Shown: piece by piece, positions 25,484-34,329 of the stretch
Layout of the letters: the number at the start of each line of letters is the position of its first letter
Numbering within the stretch: the stretch's first letter is position 1
Source: SpSt-539 sp964549445
Lineage (GTDB): Bacteria > Planctomycetota > Phycisphaerae > UBA1845 > UTPLA1
Length of the DNA stretch: 64,000 nt
Reading direction: 5' to 3'
Assembly (NCBI GenBank): GCA_964549445.1
Contig: CAZJVS010000009.1
Location: forward strand, 62,001 to 126,000
Position numbers and translations under genes: made by a program
The notes under the pieces: model-generated
What the model saw: only the letters and a program-made list of their open reading frames with translations
Told to the model about the DNA's origin: nothing
Databases searched by the model: none

Positions 25484-27202
25484 CTACTTGCCCGACGCGC
25501 GGGCCGAGCTGCTTGCCGCCTGCAATTTGGCTAGTGCCGATTCGACCGCAGTCAGTCGGGCCTTGAGTTCGTCGTTTTCTTTCTTGAGCTCGCGGATGGC
25601 CTCGACGGTCAATCCGGGGAAGCCGGTGGTGTTGATGTACTTAAACCCCTTCTCGTCAGTGACGACCAGTTCCGGCATCACGGACTCGACTTCCTGCGCG
25701 ACAAGGCCGATCTGCGGACCGGCCGGAACGCCCTCAGCCGACGGGTCTTTCCATTGGAAGCGTACGCCGCGCATCGCCAGCAATTTGTCGAGTGAGCCGC
25801 GCAGGGTCTGAATATTCTTCTTGAGGCGCGAGTCCGATCCGCAGCATGTGCCGCCGGTCGACGAGATATTGCCAGACGCCCGGATTGCCCCGCCAACTTC
25901 CAGCGCTACAGCGGGTGAGATCTCCATGATTCCAACGCGGGCGTTGGTCAGAGTCAGTACCGAGTTGTTGGCACTTGGGACGAATCGCAACCGTTGATCC
26001 GAATCGTTGATGATCCGATAGTCAAAGTCGGCGGGGTCGTTACCATTGTGAAAATCAATGAACGGCGTACCGCCGATCATTTCAAAGAACTGCAGATTGT
26101 CAGACCGGAGGATGTTGCCGGATAGCCGTGCGTCGGAAAGGGTACCACTCGAAACGTTGCTGGCGTTCAAACTTGTCAGACCGCTCCCGTTCCCACTCAG
26201 CGACGCGGCTGTCACAGTACCCGAGACAGTCGCGTTCCCGACGACGTCGAGTTTCTGTGATGGAGTTACAGTCCCGATCCCAACGTTTCCGGAGTTCGCC
26301 AATGTCAGCAAAGGCGTGCCGCTGCCGTAATTGCCGCTGTACAGTCTCAAGCCGCGCTGGCCGCCGCTGTCGTTCAGTACCCAATGGACATTGTTGCTCG
26401 CTGTGGCATGGTCGCCGAGTGATAGCACGACCTCCGTCGCCCCACCCAGGTGCAGATCACCTACGTCGCCTAGTGGATTCGCCGCTCCAATCCCGACGGT
26501 GCCGGACGGCGTGATCTTTAGTCGTACGGAATTATTCGTCCAAAAGCCAAGTCCGAGTGACGTGCCGCCTGCGGGCGCATCTGCGATGTACGGTGCATTG
26601 CCGTTCTGGCATCCAATAATGACACCAGCGTTGGACCCTCCGCTCTCGCTTGCACGGAACCTCGCTATGACATTCGGGTTGCCTTCGACGGGCGCGCTGC
26701 CGACGGCATCCACTCTCGCAAGCGATGTCGTCGTCCCAATCCCGAGGTTTCCATTTGCGTCCGGCACAAGCGCGGACGTCCCAGTCGCCGGACGGTTCAC
26801 CTGTTCGGCAACGCCGGGAGGTGTCACCAACTCGGTTCGCGATAGCGTCGTCCAGTTTCCAATTCCCGCGGGGGTGACTCGGACTTGGAGCCAGCGACAC
26901 GCCGTTCCAGGTGTACAGCCATTGAAAGCACTCGCCGCTACCGGCCCGAACTTGGTGTTCACGATACCGCCGTTCGGCGTCAGGCCGCTCTGCGTCCACG
27001 GCCCTGCGACCTGCGACCCGGCCACGACATCCGTCCAGAGTGTAAACTCCAGATCCACCGGCTGGCTGGTCGGGATCGGCGTGCCACCGGAATCTCGAAT
27101 CAATCCCTGAAAGCTGACCATTCCGGCCGTCTGCGCACGCGCGAGTGCCGGGAATACGCCGAGGACGACCAACGGAAGGCCCATTCGGACGAAAAAGCGC
27201 AT
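25484..27202 (-). CDS. Secreted tail-fibre-like protein with peptidase S74 autoprocessing domain
   Basis: Protein of 572 aa. AAGGAGATATCAC precedes the ATG at 27202, which is why I prefer it to the start 7 codons upstream. Signal peptide: residues 1-23 (ending ALARAQ). Residues 24-430 hold repeated fibre-like segments with GNVGIGTxxP and GNLGIGT motifs, typical of trimeric tail-fibre and collar proteins. Residues about 440-572 are the S74 intramolecular chaperone: Ser456 and Lys461 in SDSRLKKNI form the Ser/Lys dyad that self-cleaves in phage endosialidases, followed by QIGLVAQEVESVMPELV. A C-terminal coiled coil (LTVEAIRELKKENDELKARL) would trimerise. Non-phage context: cotranscribed with a surface beta protein and next to a Ser/Thr kinase. 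Confidence 0.85.
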   Translation of the reverse strand: MRFFVRMGLPLVVLGVFPALARAQTAGMVSFQGLIRDSGGTPIPTSQPVDLEFTLWTDVVAGSQVAGPWTQSGLTPNGGIVNTKFGPVAASAFNGCTPGTACRWLQVRVTPAGIGNWTTLSRTELVTPPGVAEQVNRPATGTSALVPDANGNLGIGTTTSLARVDAVGSAPVEGNPNVIARFRASESGGSNAGVIIGCQNGNAPYIADAPAGGTSLGLGFWTNNSVRLKITPSGTVGIGAANPLGDVGDLHLGGATEVVLSLGDHATASNNVHWVLNDSGGQRGLRLYSGNYGSGTPLLTLANSGNVGIGTVTPSQKLDVVGNATVSGTVTAASLSGNGSGLTSLNASNVSSGTLSDARLSGNILRSDNLQFFEMIGGTPFIDFHNGNDPADFDYRIINDSDQRLRFVPSANNSVLTLTNARVGIMEISPAVALEVGGAIRASGNISSTGGTCCGSDSRLKKNIQTLRGSLDKLLAMRGVRFQWKDPSAEGVPAGPQIGLVAQEVESVMPELVVTDEKGFKYINTTGFPGLTVEAIRELKKENDELKARLTAVESALAKLQAASSSARASGK

Positions 27203-27374
27203 GTGATATCTCCTTGAGTGCAACGGGAAACCTGTTGGATGTGGCCAAGAGAAATCAGTATTTCAACAAGAGTACCCGCGAATTTGGTGAAACTTCCCTC
27301 CCATGATTCGTTTGCCGCAACCTGCGGATTGTGCTGAGTTTACCAAAACGGAGCGCGAGACTCAAGAATTGTTT

Positions 27375-29606
27375 TCAGCGCGTACCGGGTTCGGATCGGC
27401 TCGTCGGAATCTGCTGTTCGGCTTCAGACTTCAAGGCCTGCAGCTCGCGAATTGTCTCAAACCACAGCAGCCCGTTCTCCACATTTCCCGAAATGCCGGC
27501 GTTCACTTTTTCGAACTGTGCCGACCACGCGGACTGCGCTTCGGCGAGGCGCGCTTTCGCCTCGTCCGACCGGCTGAGTCTTGCGAGCGCTATCGCGCTG
27601 ATCAGCTTCGAATAGACGAGCGGCGAATCCTTCAAATCCGCCGCGCGATCGGCCGTGGCGAGCGCACCCGAATTGTCTCCCGCCCGCAGCAACGCCAACG
27701 CCGCAACGCGCTTCACGTGCGCGGATGCCGGTGCCGGCCGCAGCAAGTTTTCAGCCGTCGTCGCCGCGTTAACCGCCTGTCGCGGGTCGTACGCAGCCTT
27801 CAGCAGCAAGCACGCCTTCGCCCGCAACAGCCACACATCAGGCTCTTTTGCACCAAGCTCGATCGCACGTTCGAGCGCCGTCGTCGCCCCCGGGTCGTCG
27901 CGTGCAAGTTGCAGCGCGGCCAGATTGTGCCATCGCTGCCAAGGTCGATTATCGCCCGGCGTCGGAGGTTTGCTGGCGGCCGTCTTGAGACATTGTTCGG
28001 TCTGGTCGAAATCGCCCTTGAGTACCCAGGCGTTGGCGAGACTGACCCAGTTGGGCGCATAGTCGGGCTCGATACCCGCAGCGATGCGGTGCTGCTCGAT
28101 CGCCTCATCAATCCGACCGAGATTGCGCAGAAATACACCCTTGATGTTGAACGTCTCGTATCTCTTCGGCCTAAGTTGGATCACCCGATCGAGACACGCC
28201 ATTGCTTCGTCGGCCGTCGCGGGATTGCGAGTTTCTTCCCATTGCTGCCGCCGTATCGTAGCCCGGTTGAGCAGCGCGTTAATGTTGTCCGGATCGAGCA
28301 ATAGGGCTTCGCGAAGCGCGTCTTCCGCGGCGCTCAAATCCCCTGCCCGAATGAACAGCCCGGCCTGTTGTGCGAGATCTGCCGAGCGCTGAAGTGCGGA
28401 CTCGCTGGCCGTGCGGCTGGCCGAGCGCCGGTTGGCGACGGCGATTCCCGTTGTAAGCACGGCGACGACGCCCAAGGCCGCGAGCGAAATGCCGATTCGC
28501 CGCCGCCGTAGGAGCTTCCGGGCGCGATAGATCGCACTCGGCGGCCGCGCCTCGATCGGCTGCTCGTTGAGGTAACGCTCGATGTCGGCCGCGAGCGCGG
28601 CGGCCGACTCATATCGCCGCGTACGATCTTTCTCCATCGCCTTCAGCACGATCCAATCCAGCTCGCCGCTCAGCTCCCGCTGCAGTGCGCGCAGGTCCAG
28701 CCGGCGGCGGTTGGCGATATCCGTTCGCTTCTCGCCCATCGTGCTTAACCGTGTGCTCGGCTTGGGCGGATCGACTTCGCGGATGATCCGGTGGATCTCC
28801 GTCGGGCCCGCTTGGCGAAGCGTCTTGTTGTCGAATGGAAGCACCCCGACCAGCAGTTCGTACAGAACAACACCGAGGGAATACACGTCCGTCCGTGTAT
28901 CGACTTCCAGCCCGGACATCTCGGCCTGTTCGGGACTCATGTATTCCAGCGTCCCGATCAGCTGTCCATGGTGCGTGAAGACAGTCCGTTCCGTCCGCAA
29001 TTGTTGGGTCGCCTTCGCCACTCCGAAGTCGATAACTTTTGGCACCGGCTTGCCGTCCTGCATCGTGACAAGCACGTTCGATGGCTTGATGTCGCGGTGG
29101 ATGACGCCCTTGTCGTGCGCGTGCTGAACGGCCATACAGGCGTGAACGAAAAGATTGAGACGCTCGGCGTTCGTCGAGCGGTTCGTGTCACAATATTGCG
29201 TAATGGGAACGCCGGCGACGTATTCCATGACGAAATACGGTCGGCCGTCCGGCGTAGCACCCGCATCGAGTACGCGCGCGATGCCCGGATGATTCATCAT
29301 GGCGAGGGCGCGACGCTCACCCTCGAAGCGAGAGATAATCTCGCGCGTATCCATTCCGGGCTTGATGACTTTGAGGGCGACGCGAAGATGAACCGGCTCG
29401 CGTCGTTCCGCGAGGTAGACGCTTCCCATGCCCCCTTCGCCGATGGGTTCGAGAATGTAGTAAGGTCCAACCTGTGTCGGCGGGTTAACCACCAGCCGAT
29501 GCGCACCGCCGAATGGCGCGGTCACCCCGGAATCGCTGCTTCCGCGCGGGAGCAGATCGTCCGGTCCACTCAATCGCGTCTCATCGCCATGGGCTGGATC
29601 GGACAT
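27375..29606 (-). CDS. Transmembrane Ser/Thr protein kinase with TPR repeats
   Basis: Protein of 743 aa (Hanks-type kinase). I start at the ATG at 29606; a GTG at 29654 would add 16 residues. Kinase domain about 49-340: GEGGMGSVY (56-64), catalytic Lys79 (VALKVIKPG), HRDIKPSN with Asp172, DFG (193-195), MSPEQAE. A basic stretch then a single membrane segment (LAALGVVAVLTTGIAVA, about 385) separates it from an extracytoplasmic C-terminal region of TPR-like helical pairs (SAAEDALREALLLDPDN; YETFNIKGVFLRNLGRIDEAIEQ). All catalytic residues are intact. This kinase/TPR architecture is much expanded in planctomycetes; targets are unknown. Its last residues are echoed in the remnant at 23510-23577. 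Confidence 0.92.
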   Translation of the reverse strand: MSDPAHGDETRLSGPDDLLPRGSSDSGVTAPFGGAHRLVVNPPTQVGPYYILEPIGEGGMGSVYLAERREPVHLRVALKVIKPGMDTREIISRFEGERRALAMMNHPGIARVLDAGATPDGRPYFVMEYVAGVPITQYCDTNRSTNAERLNLFVHACMAVQHAHDKGVIHRDIKPSNVLVTMQDGKPVPKVIDFGVAKATQQLRTERTVFTHHGQLIGTLEYMSPEQAEMSGLEVDTRTDVYSLGVVLYELLVGVLPFDNKTLRQAGPTEIHRIIREVDPPKPSTRLSTMGEKRTDIANRRRLDLRALQRELSGELDWIVLKAMEKDRTRRYESAAALAADIERYLNEQPIEARPPSAIYRARKLLRRRRIGISLAALGVVAVLTTGIAVANRRSASRTASESALQRSADLAQQAGLFIRAGDLSAAEDALREALLLDPDNINALLNRATIRRQQWEETRNPATADEAMACLDRVIQLRPKRYETFNIKGVFLRNLGRIDEAIEQHRIAAGIEPDYAPNWVSLANAWVLKGDFDQTEQCLKTAASKPPTPGDNRPWQRWHNLAALQLARDDPGATTALERAIELGAKEPDVWLLRAKACLLLKAAYDPRQAVNAATTAENLLRPAPASAHVKRVAALALLRAGDNSGALATADRAADLKDSPLVYSKLISAIALARLSRSDEAKARLAEAQSAWSAQFEKVNAGISGNVENGLLWFETIRELQALKSEAEQQIPTSRSEPGTR

Positions 29607-29681
29607 GAGTGCACCGGGCCGGCCAAACGGGCCGTATGTCGCACAGCGTATCACAATCGGATTGTGGTGCGAACCCCGCGA

Positions 29682-30275
29682 TCAGCCGCCCGGCAGTTCA
29701 AAGATCGACTGCGTCCGGAGGATTCGCCACTCGCCCGGGAAGGCGTGATAGGCGTGTACATGCATCTCGCGATCGCGCGTCTCGTAGTCGAGGAACGAAA
29801 ACGGCTCCAATCCGCCCGACGCCCACTGCTTGTACGGCACGAACATGCCCTTTTTCTTGGCGTCGCGGACCAGCTCGCGATAGGTCGTCCGGAAGATGTG
29901 CTCGTTCATCTCCTCGACCTGGCTGCTGAAGATGTACTTGGTTCCGTCGTCGAACCGGAACTGAAAATCGCGCTCCCCGCGGAACTTGAATTGGGTCACC
30001 AGGTTCCGGTCCGTCAAGAGGTCGCTCGACGCCCCCGTCAACTCGGTGATGATCGAACCGCTGGTCTGAAAGCTCACGAGGTGGCTGAGGCCGACAATCC
30101 AGAGGTCGGCCTGGTAGTTCGCCGCCTCGACATGCCGGTCCAGATAAATCCGAAAGAGCTCGGGATGCAGCGCCCGCTTATATAGGTAAAAGTTTAAGTC
30201 GCTGCTCTGCTGCTTGGTGACGCCCAGTTCCAACTCGGCAGACCTCGGTTCGGGTTTTTGGTCTCGTTTACGCAC
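29682..30275 (-). CDS. DUF2617-like protein
   Basis: Cytoplasmic protein of about 197 aa. The segment YKRALHPELFRIYLDRHVE near the start and the closing HVHAYHAFPGEWRILRTQS resemble DUF2617 proteins, whose C-terminus reads WHAYPxxGExVRT; I rate that match as moderate. Function unknown. The ATG at 30287 lies inside a TATAAT on the minus strand (30291-30286), so it probably precedes the transcript; the in-frame GTG at 30275, 10 nt beyond that -10, is the more likely start. It is divergent from nadA. Confidence 0.65.
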   Translation of the reverse strand: MRKRDQKPEPRSAELELGVTKQQSSDLNFYLYKRALHPELFRIYLDRHVEAANYQADLWIVGLSHLVSFQTSGSIITELTGASSDLLTDRNLVTQFKFRGERDFQFRFDDGTKYIFSSQVEEMNEHIFRTTYRELVRDAKKKGMFVPYKQWASGGLEPFSFLDYETRDREMHVHAYHAFPGEWRILRTQSIFELPGG

Positions 30276-30285
30276 TCTCTGTGCC

Positions 30286-30315
30286 ATTATAATGACATGC
30301 TTTCAGCCGCCGCAA
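30286..30315 (-). promoter_or_regulatory. Promoter of the DUF2617-like gene
   Basis: On the minus strand TTGCGG (30315-30310), 18 nt, TATAAT (30291-30286). The -10 overlaps the upstream ATG and stands 10 nt before the GTG at 30275. Confidence 0.55.
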
Positions 30316-30517
30316 CGAATTTCGCCCCGACTTCTGCGCGGCCGATCGCTTCCCGCATATCCCGCACATTCACAATGAGTTAGAACGCTGACCCCCGGAG
30401 TAAAGTTTGGTCAGCCGTTCGATGTCGTTCATGCAACGCCCAAGAGTCTACGATCCGACAATCAATGGAGTTGTGCCGATTCTTGCGACGTCTGAAATCC
30501 CTCCGCACGCCCCAGGA

Positions 30518-30547
30518 TTGCGGCCGGCCGAGGGCCACTCGTACAAT
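30518..30547 (+). promoter_or_regulatory. Promoter of nadA (leaderless geometry)
   Basis: TTGCGG (30518-30523), 18 nt, TACAAT (30542-30547), then 8 nt to the ATG at 30556. No Shine-Dalgarno sequence lies between. The -35 is the same hexamer as in the divergent promoter at 30286-30315. Confidence 0.6.
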
Positions 30548-30555
30548 ACCCCGCC

Positions 30556-31704
30556 ATGCTGTACCAGCCCCCGCTGCCGCCAAAATACGCCCGACTGTCG
30601 CCGGACGAGCTGACGACCGCCATCCTCGCTCGAAAGTCCCAACTCGGTAAGCGGCTCGTCATCCTCGGCCACCACTACCAGCAAGACGAAGTCATTCAAT
30701 TCGCCGACTTCACCGGTGACAGCCTGAAACTATCGCAACTCGCTGCAGCACAACGAGATGCAGAGTTTGTCGTGTTCTGCGGCGTCCACTTTATGGCCGA
30801 GTCTGCCGACATCCTCACCGATGACCGCGTCGTCGTCGTCCTGCCCGACCTGGCCGCCGGCTGCAGCATGGCCGACATGGCCCAGATTGATCAACTCGAG
30901 GATGCCTGGCGGCAGCTTAGCGAAATTGTCCCGGGAGAGATCGTCCCGATCACTTACGTAAACTCATCTGCCGCCGTGAAGGCCTTTGTTGGCGGCCACG
31001 GCGGCGCATGCTGCACTTCGTCAAATGCGCGCAGCGTCCTCGAATGGGCCCTTCGCGGCGATCGCCCCGGGACCCTCAATACCAACCGCAAAGTCATGTT
31101 CCTCCCCGACCAGCACCTCGGCCGCAACACCGCCTACGCCATGGGCTGGCCGCTCGACTCGATGATCGTCTGGGATCCCCACGAAGACCTGGGCGGCCAT
31201 ACCCCCGCAGCGCTCGCCGCCGCCAAGTTCATTCTCTGGAAAGGCCACTGCAGCGTCCACCAGTTGTTCACCGCCAAACAGATCGACGACATCCGTCGCA
31301 TCGACCCTGAATTCAAGGTCATCGTCCACCCCGAATGCGATTGGTCCGTCGTCCAGAAGGCCGACGTCGTCGGCAGCACCGAATTCATCATTCAAACCTT
31401 GGAATCCGCTCCGGCCGGCAGCAAGTGGGCAGTCGGAACTGAGGTGCACCTCGTTCACCGCCTCGACGAGCGGCTCGCCGGCCGCGTCTTTGTCCGCCTC
31501 CTCTCCGGCATTCAATGCCTCTGCACGACCATGTACCGCATCGATATGAAACACCTGCTTTGGGTTCTCGACCACCTTGCCGAGGGCCAAATCGTCAACC
31601 AGATAAGGGTTGATCCCGAGACCCGCACCCTCGCCCGCATCGCCCTCGACCGCATGCTATCGCTCAAGGCCACCCCCCTCGCCGCCCCGGCCTGCGTGGA
31701 TTGA
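30556..31704 (+). CDS. nadA: Quinolinate synthase
   Basis: Enzyme of 382 aa making quinolinate from iminoaspartate and dihydroxyacetone phosphate in NAD synthesis. It uses a 4Fe-4S cluster whose ligands correspond to Cys153 (CCTSSNA), Cys261 (HPECDW) and a Cys in CLCTTM (321 or 323). Other family signatures are GHHYQQDEV near residue 37, GCSMADMA near 103, and VHPE. The extra Cys152 next to Cys153 is also present. No nadB or nadC is in the window, so the pathway genes are dispersed. Neighbours are unrelated in function. Confidence 0.96.
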   Translation: MLYQPPLPPKYARLSPDELTTAILARKSQLGKRLVILGHHYQQDEVIQFADFTGDSLKLSQLAAAQRDAEFVVFCGVHFMAESADILTDDRVVVVLPDLAAGCSMADMAQIDQLEDAWRQLSEIVPGEIVPITYVNSSAAVKAFVGGHGGACCTSSNARSVLEWALRGDRPGTLNTNRKVMFLPDQHLGRNTAYAMGWPLDSMIVWDPHEDLGGHTPAALAAAKFILWKGHCSVHQLFTAKQIDDIRRIDPEFKVIVHPECDWSVVQKADVVGSTEFIIQTLESAPAGSKWAVGTEVHLVHRLDERLAGRVFVRLLSGIQCLCTTMYRIDMKHLLWVLDHLAEGQIVNQIRVDPETRTLARIALDRMLSLKATPLAAPACVD

Positions 31705-31731
31705 TCGGACTACATGCTTTCCCGGACGGTG

Positions 31732-31760
31732 TTGATTCGGCAGCCCCATCATGTGATAAT
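31732..31760 (+). promoter_or_regulatory. Promoter of the FG-GAP gene cluster
   Basis: TTGATT (31732-31737), 17 nt, GATAAT (31755-31760, extended by TG two bases upstream). Transcription would start near 31767, leaving a short leader that holds the GGGAGTGGG site before the ATG at 31783. Confidence 0.6.
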
Positions 31761-31782
31761 CTAGCTCACGGGAGTGGGATAA

Positions 31783-34329
31783 ATGCTCCGGACCGTTGGT
31801 ACACTCGCCGCGGTCGCTGCTTCCATCGTCGTCGCATCGACTCGGACCTTGCGGGCACAGGGGCTTACTCTGCAGTCACCCGTGCAGCAGTCCGCTGGCT
31901 TCTTCGGAAGAGCTGTCGCCGGCATTGCCGACGTCAGCGGCGATGCTCGTGGCGACCTGGTTGTCGGCGCACCAAACGAGACCGTAGAAGGCCACCCCGC
32001 CTTCGCCGGCCGGGTCCACATTCTATCCAGCGCCGACAGCTCGCTGATCCGAACCATCGTCTCCCCCAATGAACAAACCGTCGGCCAGTTTGGCTTTCGC
32101 GTCGCTCGCGTGCGAAACGCAGCCGGACCCGACAACATCCTCGTCAGCGCTTACAACGAAATCCCCACCGGCGAGTCCGTCCGGTCCGGCCAGGCCTACC
32201 TCTTCTCATCCGCCACCGGCGACTTGCTCGCGACCTTCAACACACCGAATCCCCAGGAAGGCGGAATGTTCGGCTGGAGCGCCGGCGGTGTCCCGGATGT
32301 CGATGGCGACGGCATCGGCGACGTCATCATCGGCGCCTACAAGGAGGGGCCAACGTCCCCCGATCAGACCGGCCGCGCTTATCTTTTCTCCGGCGCAAAC
32401 GGTGCCCTGCTCCGAACGTACACGTCGCCGATTCCGCAGCCCGGCGGGCAATTCGGCATTTCGGTCGACGGCCTGCCAAGTGCCGACGGCGACGCCTTCG
32501 GCGACGTGGTCATCGGCGCACCGCAGGAAAACCCGAACAACACCTATCCGAACTCCGGCCGCGCGTATCTCTTCTCCGGCGTGAGCGGATCCCTGCTTCA
32601 AACCTTTTCCGCGTTTCCACAGGGTCGGTACTACACCCTCCTCGGGCGTGTCGTCGCCGGCCTTTCCGACGTGAACGGCGATGGCAAGGGCGATGTCGCC
32701 GTCGCCATGCTCAACTACGGCATCGACTACGGCGGGCCCGGGCCTTACCACGCGGGATTCGTCATTGTCTTTTCCGGTGCGTCGGGCGCGGCGCTCTTTC
32801 GCCTCGATTCGCCGACTCCCGAGAATGACGGAGAATTCGGCTTCAGTCTCGCCGGAATCGATGACCTCAATGGCGATGGCCGCGGCGATGTTGTCGTCGG
32901 TGCTCCCCGGGAAGATCCAACGCTCGGCGGCATCGAAGCCGGTCGCTCATATGTCTACTCGGGTGCGACCGCGCTGCGCCTGGCGACCATCTCCTCTCCG
33001 AACATCGAGGTCGGCGGCAACTTTGGCTGCTCCGTCGCCGGCGTGCCCGCCTTGGGCGGCCCCGGTCAGAATGGAATCGCCGTCGGGGCATTTCTCGAAA
33101 ACCCCGCTGCGGCGCCCAACAACGCCGGACGCGCCTATCTTTCGGAGCTCGACGAAGACGGCGACGGTGTGCTCATCGGAGTAGATAATTGTCCGACCGT
33201 CGCCAACGCCGGCCAGCAGGATTCCGACCAAGACGGCTCCGGCGATGCATGCGACACCTGCACCGATATCGATCACGACGGCTTCGGAGATCCGGGGTTT
33301 GCCGCCAACACCTGCGTGTTGGACAACTGCCCGGCAATCGCCAATCCAACTCAGGCCGATGCCGACAGCGACGGCGTCGGCGACGAATGCGACAACTGCC
33401 CGGTTCAACCCAACGCCGATCAACTCAACCCAGACGGCGATTCCCTCGGTGACGTGTGTGACAATTGCCCGCTGATCAGCAACGCCTCGCAGCACGACGG
33501 TGACAGCGACGGCATCGGCGATGAGTGCGACAACTGTCCGACAATCTACAACCCATCGCAGGTCGACTCCGACAGTGACGGCGCCGGAGATCCTTGCGAT
33601 GGCGCTGGTGACTTGAACAACGATGGCGGCGTCAGCTTTCCGGACTGGGTCCTTTTCAAGGATTGCCTGGCCGCCGGCGGCCCGGGCGCACCCGTTCCTC
33701 CGGATTGTTCGGAATCCGACCTGAACCACGATGGCGATATTGACTTCGACGACGCCCGCCAATTGCGCGCCGGCTGGAATGGTCCCGGCCTTGCGCCGCT
33801 GTGCATCGCCCTCGAGGTCCTCACCGGCTCGGGCCTGGCTCCGGGTAATCCGCCGCCGGTCACCCTGACCGTCACCGATCCCCTTGAGCGTCAAATCAGT
33901 CCGACCGCGCAGCAAATCCCCGGCGCCGTCTACGTCGAGCGTGATGTCTCCGGCGATTCCCGAGCGGACGCCGTCGTCCAATTGACAGGTTACGCTCCGG
34001 GTATCTACAAAGCGCTCATCACGCCGAAGCCGGGCGCTCCAACGAACTTGACCGTCTCGCTCCGACTCCGCCTGAACGCTTCCACATCCTTCGTGGCGTT
34101 CAATGTTCAATTACAGAACCTCCCGCCTGCGCCTTACGCGATTCCCATCCTGGTTGCGGCGGACTTCGACTTCGACGGCGATTTTGACTTCGCGGATCGT
34201 CAGGCCTTCGTCGGCGCGCTCCTAGGTTCGCCCTCCGATCCGTGTCACGTCGTCATCGGCGATCTCAACGGTGACGGAGAGCTGGACGGGCGGGATATTC
34301 AGGCCTTCACGAGGGTCTATTTGCCATGA
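31783..34329 (+). CDS. Secreted FG-GAP repeat protein with thrombospondin-3 and dockerin-like modules
   Basis: Protein of 848 aa. Signal peptide: residues 1-25 (ending RTLRAQ). Residues about 40-455 are at least six FG-GAP blades of an integrin-type beta-propeller (GIADVSGDARGDLVVGAP; GVPDVDGDGIGDVIIGAY; GIDDLNGDGRGDVVVGAP), each with a DxDGDGxxD Ca loop. Residues about 458-607 are thrombospondin type-3 repeats (DNCPxxxNPxQxDxDxDGxGDxCD, about five). Two dockerin-like regions follow, about 607-665 (DLNNDGGVSFPDW; DLNHDGDIDFDDA) and 785-848 (DFDFDGDFDFADR; DLNGDGELDGRDI). Calcium-stabilised surface or extracellular protein; ligand unknown. The stop overlaps the next start (ATGA). Confidence 0.87.
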   Translation: MLRTVGTLAAVAASIVVASTRTLRAQGLTLQSPVQQSAGFFGRAVAGIADVSGDARGDLVVGAPNETVEGHPAFAGRVHILSSADSSLIRTIVSPNEQTVGQFGFRVARVRNAAGPDNILVSAYNEIPTGESVRSGQAYLFSSATGDLLATFNTPNPQEGGMFGWSAGGVPDVDGDGIGDVIIGAYKEGPTSPDQTGRAYLFSGANGALLRTYTSPIPQPGGQFGISVDGLPSADGDAFGDVVIGAPQENPNNTYPNSGRAYLFSGVSGSLLQTFSAFPQGRYYTLLGRVVAGLSDVNGDGKGDVAVAMLNYGIDYGGPGPYHAGFVIVFSGASGAALFRLDSPTPENDGEFGFSLAGIDDLNGDGRGDVVVGAPREDPTLGGIEAGRSYVYSGATALRLATISSPNIEVGGNFGCSVAGVPALGGPGQNGIAVGAFLENPAAAPNNAGRAYLSELDEDGDGVLIGVDNCPTVANAGQQDSDQDGSGDACDTCTDIDHDGFGDPGFAANTCVLDNCPAIANPTQADADSDGVGDECDNCPVQPNADQLNPDGDSLGDVCDNCPLISNASQHDGDSDGIGDECDNCPTIYNPSQVDSDSDGAGDPCDGAGDLNNDGGVSFPDWVLFKDCLAAGGPGAPVPPDCSESDLNHDGDIDFDDARQLRAGWNGPGLAPLCIALEVLTGSGLAPGNPPPVTLTVTDPLERQISPTAQQIPGAVYVERDVSGDSRADAVVQLTGYAPGIYKALITPKPGAPTNLTVSLRLRLNASTSFVAFNVQLQNLPPAPYAIPILVAADFDFDGDFDFADRQAFVGALLGSPSDPCHVVIGDLNGDGELDGRDIQAFTRVYLP

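Noticed and set aside
25484..27202. Prophage inferred from the tail-fibre/S74 protein
   Set aside because: No capsid, portal, terminase, integrase or lysis gene nearby; the gene has a Sec signal peptide and surface-protein neighbours.
4743..34329. Cellulosome inferred from several dockerin-like tails
   Set aside because: No cohesin-type scaffoldin in the window. Such tails occur widely on planctomycete secreted proteins.
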